Below are positions 61,301 through 64,000 of a stretch of 64,000 nt of DNA, one piece after another (the first letter of the stretch is position 1; each line of letters opens with the position of its first letter). Under the pieces are notes generated by a model, which was not told the DNA's origin, ran no database searches, and worked only from the letters and a program-made list of their open reading frames with translations. Origin of the DNA: Acidobacteriota bacterium (GTDB lineage Bacteria; Acidobacteriota; Terriglobia; Bryobacterales; Bryobacteraceae). The stretch spans positions 1-64,000 of the forward strand of contig JANXSF010000060.1 of the NCBI GenBank assembly GCA_025352795.1, written 5' to 3'. A program made the translations under genes and the position numbers.

Positions 61301-62238
61301 TGGTAGAGGGCATGCACGGCGACATTCAAGTTACCAGTCGATTGGGTGAGGGTTCTGTATTTGGCTTCTGGATTCCTATCAATCCCGCCCACTCTACGGA
61401 GCGAAGAGCGTCGGAATGCGCAAGCGGAGTGGCATTGGTTGCCCATTCCCACGCGGTGGCGGGAAAGATACTGGCTGACGAACTTACAGCAGTGGGCTTT
61501 GCAGTGCAGTTATTGTCGACAGGGCCCGAATTAGTGGCAGCAATGGGCCTGCTGAAAGAGCCTTGCGCGGTGGTTTTGGATGACCGTCTGGAAGCTTTTG
61601 GTGAAGTGGATTGGTTCGACTTGACGCGGTCAGACTTCAGAGTATGTTTGATTTCCAATGCGACAGGGGGGCAAGTGGGCATTCCACCATCATGGGTGAA
61701 ACACGCCAGACCACTGCGTATTTCTGCATTGACCCGCTTATTGACCGATTCCAGAACGCCGTCCCGTGCCCAAAGTGCTACTCCGGTAAGCGCGCTGGCG
61801 CCACTGGCACAGGCGGTGAATAGTAAGTGGCAGGTGTTACTGGCTGAGGACAACATTGTAAATCAGAAGGTAGCGGTGGCAATGCTGCGTAAGTTGGGTG
61901 CCGATGTTATGGTGGCCGTCAATGGGCGCGAGGCAGTGGATTGCTATCGGCGTTCGGTCTATAACATTGTGTTTATGGATTGCCAGATGCCGGAAATGGA
62001 TGGTTACGAAGCGACACGTATCATTCGCGATTTGGAACGTGACGGCAGAAGAACTCCAATTGTGGCGTTAACGGCGAACGCGATGGCGCACCACCGGGAT
62101 CAGTGCTTTGAGGCAGGGATGGATGACTTTTTAGGGAAACCATTTCGACCAGAGCAGTTAGCGGCTACTTGCGATAAGTGGCTGAATCAGGGTGTTCCTG
62201 AGGGTATGGAAAAAAGCATCAAGAACGAACATAGGTAA
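58384..62238 (+). CDS. hybrid sensor histidine kinase with two-component-type propeller sensor
   Basis: 1284 residues. Signal/anchor (LRPVLWLVLTLCLSA), a large periplasmic region of Reg_prop repeats (…GLPSNSVLTIVEDSEE.TWVGTEEG, NGDLWIGT…, DREGRLWAATKKGL) that should make two propellers, then a Y_Y_Y-like domain, a TM near 735-760, HisKA with H788 (FLAVMSHELRTPMNG), HATPase (NLVSNAIKF, DTGIGIP, KYGGTGLGLAI), a degenerate receiver about 1015-1125, and a C-terminal receiver with D1199 (VFMDCQMPEMDGYEAT). BvgS/BT-hybrid-like arrangement; no HTH. Confidence 0.93.
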   Translation: MRNSHRLHLVGLRPVLWLVLTLCLSARDDHFNQFFDDWRWVRFNTTSGLPSNSVLTIVEDSEEITWVGTEEGVAWFDGYSWHAVGASAGLPCRDSVRRLWALGEGKVALDCAGYFYVGGRAGFKKMDLSADKNQRESVLSAAPLDSKTLLLQTARELLIYADGLVTAVPASYPKFNPGASSAILAGNKQTVWLNAVDGIYQWTGKVWRKSFAPPGISEIGFASNNKKDDGYIWVAEPLAMRGLHEFANGNLGRRIPPLADQFRFGDVSPDGEAVVGFESGKILHRFQGNWREMLPVPGPFRLATSALYRSNGDLWIGTSNGLACYRSRTRLWTRWIEPDSEERNIVNEYLRHSNGDLWIGTAQGIEVRHPNGAIEDIKIATAVTGLAEDSEGAVWVSSGTHFGGAYRFFKGQWRHYGKAEGLTDQPIHRIRRDSEGGVWLLSNEGALKGKPKEAGAYRWSEGMFTRWGSETGLPSEAVYSFTEDRGGAYWFATAAGLSRWKDGKWTNWSRGVELLDGGVFSVASDPGVRPGAPRIWFADRRNGVGYIDEADKVHFYGSGQGLPSNIVWEVKMDREGRLWAATKKGLSVFEEGAWLSFQMDSGSDNLALWPLLVEDNQVYVGSLGRGTYILHTEELLKRQPRVRLEQLADENGNLRFRWEALPYWGEFAPEKVLTRYRFNDQPWTEWGLGRLAQWKSAPAGPHKIEVQAKLLLLSSNPTVESLDFESVPPFYQRSMFWIPFILLTAIVAYLTATLILGRIRYTRDLEAAKEKAEAASRAKGEFLAVMSHELRTPMNGIMGMTALLMDTHMEVTQREYADTIRSSADALLGLLNDVLDFSKIEAGKLEFENVPFNLRRTLEEVLTLCGPKANEKELELLLAFEPGVPTDLTGDPTRIRQIVLNLVSNAIKFTSKGHVLVRSSYDSGCLRVSVSDTGIGIPENKLPMLFHKFQQVDTSNTRKYGGTGLGLAISKRLVEGMHGDIQVTSRLGEGSVFGFWIPINPAHSTERRASECASGVALVAHSHAVAGKILADELTAVGFAVQLLSTGPELVAAMGLLKEPCAVVLDDRLEAFGEVDWFDLTRSDFRVCLISNATGGQVGIPPSWVKHARPLRISALTRLLTDSRTPSRAQSATPVSALAPLAQAVNSKWQVLLAEDNIVNQKVAVAMLRKLGADVMVAVNGREAVDCYRRSVYNIVFMDCQMPEMDGYEATRIIRDLERDGRRTPIVALTANAMAHHRDQCFEAGMDDFLGKPFRPEQLAATCDKWLNQGVPEGMEKSIKNEHR

Positions 62239-62297
62239 GAAATTCCATCGCCAATGTGCCAACCACTCGCCGTACAATGTTACGAGGAGTCAACTTC

Positions 62298-64000
62298 ATG
62301 CTTTACCGATTTGCTTGTTGTTTTGTTTTGGTAGCGACCGCTGCGTACGCCGGACATGTACCAACAGTCGATGAATTGCTGAAGGTGAAATCGGCTGGTT
62401 CTGCGGAGATTTCGCCGGATGGCAAGTGGGTGGCCTACGTCACCTCGCAAGCTGATTTTGAACAGGACGCCTTCGTGAGCCAAATCTGGATTGCTGAGGT
62501 GGCAACCCGTCGCAACTATCAGGTGACAAGAGGGACCAAGAGCTCTTCCAATCCGGTATGGTCACCCGACAGTAAGTGGCTGGCTTTTACCAGCAATCGA
62601 ATTGGGGACAAGGAACAGATTTTTGCCATTCAGCCAGATGGCGGGGAAGCCATTCAACTTAGTAAGTCGGAATCGGCAATTGGCGGCTTTGCCTGGGCGC
62701 CGGACGCCAAGACCATCGCATTTATTGCTGCTGAAGATTCGGCTAAAGCGAAGAAGGCTCGCAAGGATTCGTTAGGTGATTTTGAGGTTGTCAGGAATGA
62801 TTACAGCTATCGGCATATTTTCACTTTGATCGTTGCTGATGCGATGAAGGAACCGCAGGTGGGCAAGTTGAAGACTAAGGGCAAGGACTTCAGTGTCGGT
62901 ACCATCAACTGGTCCCCTGACGGAACGCGTATTGCCTTCAGTGCTACTAGGAATCCTGATCTGATCCAAGGGGGCACTGGGGACATCTACGTGCTTACTG
63001 TGTCTGACAACGGTGTGGCGAAGATCGTTGATACACCCGGCCCTGATTCCAATCCGATTTGGTCGCCTGATGGAAGTACAATCGCGTTCATTAGTGCTAT
63101 GGGAAATCCGAAATTCTTTCATTCCAATCCGCGAATCGCTCTTGTTTCTGCGTCGGGAGGAAAGCCGCGATCTATTTCCGACACCTTCGACGAGCGACCT
63201 TTAATGGTGGATTGGAAGAGTGATGGCATTTACTTTAGTGGTCAGCAGCGAACTAACTCGCACTTATTCCGAGTGGACCCTCAGTCTGGGAAAGTTACTA
63301 AGCTGAGTCGTCCGGAAGTGTTTCTGGGTGGTGGGTTTTCAATGACTCAAGATGGAAGTGCGCTGGCTTTCACCGCACCATCGTCAACTTCTTTGACCGA
63401 AGTGTATGTAACAGGCAAAACGGATTTCGAGCCACGGGCGATGACTTTGATGACTACCCAGGTGAGTGATCTTACATTGGGATCGCGTGAAGTGGTTACC
63501 TGGAAAAGCAATGATGGGACAGAGATTGAAGGGATACTGATCAAGCCTGCTAATTTTGATCCGACAAAGAAATATCCGCTTTTGTGTGTCCTGCACGGCG
63601 GGCCGACTGGGGTGGACCGTCCAACGCTGTTGGATTCCCGATATTATCCCGCTGACATCTGGGTGGGCCGTGGGGCGTTGGTGTTGAAAGTGAACTACCG
63701 AGGAAGTGCCGGTTACGGAGAAAAGTTTCGTCAATTGAATGTCCGGAATTTGGGAGTGGGGGACGCGTGGGACGTGCTTTCGGGTATTGACGCACTGGCA
63801 GCCAAAGGTTGGGTGGATGAGAAACGAATTGGTTGTATGGGCTGGAGCCAGGGAGGTTACATTTCCGCATTTCTTACCACGTCAACCACGCGATTTGCGG
63901 CGATTTCCGTGGGAGCAGGAATATCCAATTGGTCCACTTACTACTACAACACGGACATCACGCCGTTCACGATTCAGTATTTAGGTGCAGACCCGGCAGT
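62298..64000 (+). CDS. S9-family prolyl oligopeptidase-like peptidase (3' truncated by window edge)
   Basis: At least 567 residues from ATG 62298 (GAGGAG seven to eight bases upstream); the frame is open to the end of the window. Signal peptide (LYRFACCFVLVATAAYAG), beta-propeller with repeated SPDGKWVAYV, SPDSKWLAF, SPDGTRIAFS and SPDGSTIAFIS, then the alpha/beta-hydrolase with catalytic S517 in GWSQGGYIS. The Asp and His of the triad lie beyond the window. Exported dipeptidyl/oligopeptidase. The start lies 59 bases after the hybrid kinase stop, so both may be co-transcribed. Confidence 0.95.
   Translation, partial: MLYRFACCFVLVATAAYAGHVPTVDELLKVKSAGSAEISPDGKWVAYVTSQADFEQDAFVSQIWIAEVATRRNYQVTRGTKSSSNPVWSPDSKWLAFTSNRIGDKEQIFAIQPDGGEAIQLSKSESAIGGFAWAPDAKTIAFIAAEDSAKAKKARKDSLGDFEVVRNDYSYRHIFTLIVADAMKEPQVGKLKTKGKDFSVGTINWSPDGTRIAFSATRNPDLIQGGTGDIYVLTVSDNGVAKIVDTPGPDSNPIWSPDGSTIAFISAMGNPKFFHSNPRIALVSASGGKPRSISDTFDERPLMVDWKSDGIYFSGQQRTNSHLFRVDPQSGKVTKLSRPEVFLGGGFSMTQDGSALAFTAPSSTSLTEVYVTGKTDFEPRAMTLMTTQVSDLTLGSREVVTWKSNDGTEIEGILIKPANFDPTKKYPLLCVLHGGPTGVDRPTLLDSRYYPADIWVGRGALVLKVNYRGSAGYGEKFRQLNVRNLGVGDAWDVLSGIDALAAKGWVDEKRIGCMGWSQGGYISAFLTTSTTRFAAISVGAGISNWSTYYYNTDITPFTIQYLGADPA

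Overview
The window looks like a chromosome segment of a diderm soil bacterium of the Acidobacteriota, most likely the Bryobacterales/Solibacterales group. The main pointers are a TIGR03435-type protein (9550-10311), a family expanded in Solibacter relatives; FG-GAP/ASPIC-UnbV and Tat-signal Gfo/Idh/MocA proteins side by side; a TIGR03790 protein; PEP-CTERM-type surface proteins; a very large propeller hybrid histidine kinase; and an LptE/BamA-type outer-membrane machinery. The taxonomic call is inference from gene content. No rRNA, CRISPR array, prophage or intact insertion sequence was seen. One tRNA (Ser, anticodon GCT) is present.

Layout. 0-1.3 kb: the 3' end of a helical-repeat protein and a PIN toxin/antitoxin pair. 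1.4-3.7 kb: an unknown polytopic membrane protein and a secreted PQQ-type beta-propeller. 4.3-8.9 kb: a four-gene minus-strand operon of BamA/TamA-like porin, DUF4390-like protein, NtrY-like kinase and NtrX-like sigma-54 activator. 9-14.6 kb: TonB-C protein, TIGR03435 protein, Hsp20 with a near-consensus promoter, a proline-rich lipoprotein, a second sigma-54 activator, MsrB and a frameshifted phosphatase gene. 14.6-23.8 kb: oxidoreductase, TPR/FG-GAP protein, a thioredoxin-like gene broken by a stop, tRNA-Ser, HicAB, GH29 fucosidase, methyltransferase and homoserine dehydrogenase. 23.8-25.1 kb: solitary or decayed toxin-antitoxin pieces. 25.1-30.5 kb: GT-C and GT2 glycosyltransferases, sugar isomerase/epimerase and Fic protein.

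30.6-40.2 kb is mostly housekeeping: rpsT; the minus-strand run psd-pssA-(Asd-like)-lptE-holA, which links phospholipid and LPS assembly; an M20 peptidase; and hemE-hemG. It is interrupted at 36.4-37.4 kb by ParD/truncated ParE and a CopG-type antitoxin. 40.2-46.9 kb is accessory: ParDE, YceI, a secreted protein, a 1379-residue NACHT/STAND-like ATPase with helical repeats and a C-terminal serine alpha/beta-hydrolase, then a Phd/RelE module. The large ATPase-hydrolase is the best candidate for an under-described (probably anti-phage) system. 46.9-64 kb: YbiT-type ABC-F, purH, isocitrate dehydrogenase-like, TIGR03790, PEP-CTERM proteins, MacA-like adaptor plus ATPase without permease, hybrid kinase and an S9 peptidase that runs off the end.

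Two dispersed repeat families punctuate the intergenic spaces: five copies of a palindromic element with a CCGCTCCCTCGCGGTCACGG core, and four copies of an ATCTGCG-rich element. Several genes carry single lesions (14.4, 19.08 and perhaps 37.66 kb) or are truncated (parE, 36.95 kb). Several others need non-standard or overlapping starts: ATT for the PQQ protein, CTG for hemG, and overlapping divergent ATGs at 26.4 kb.
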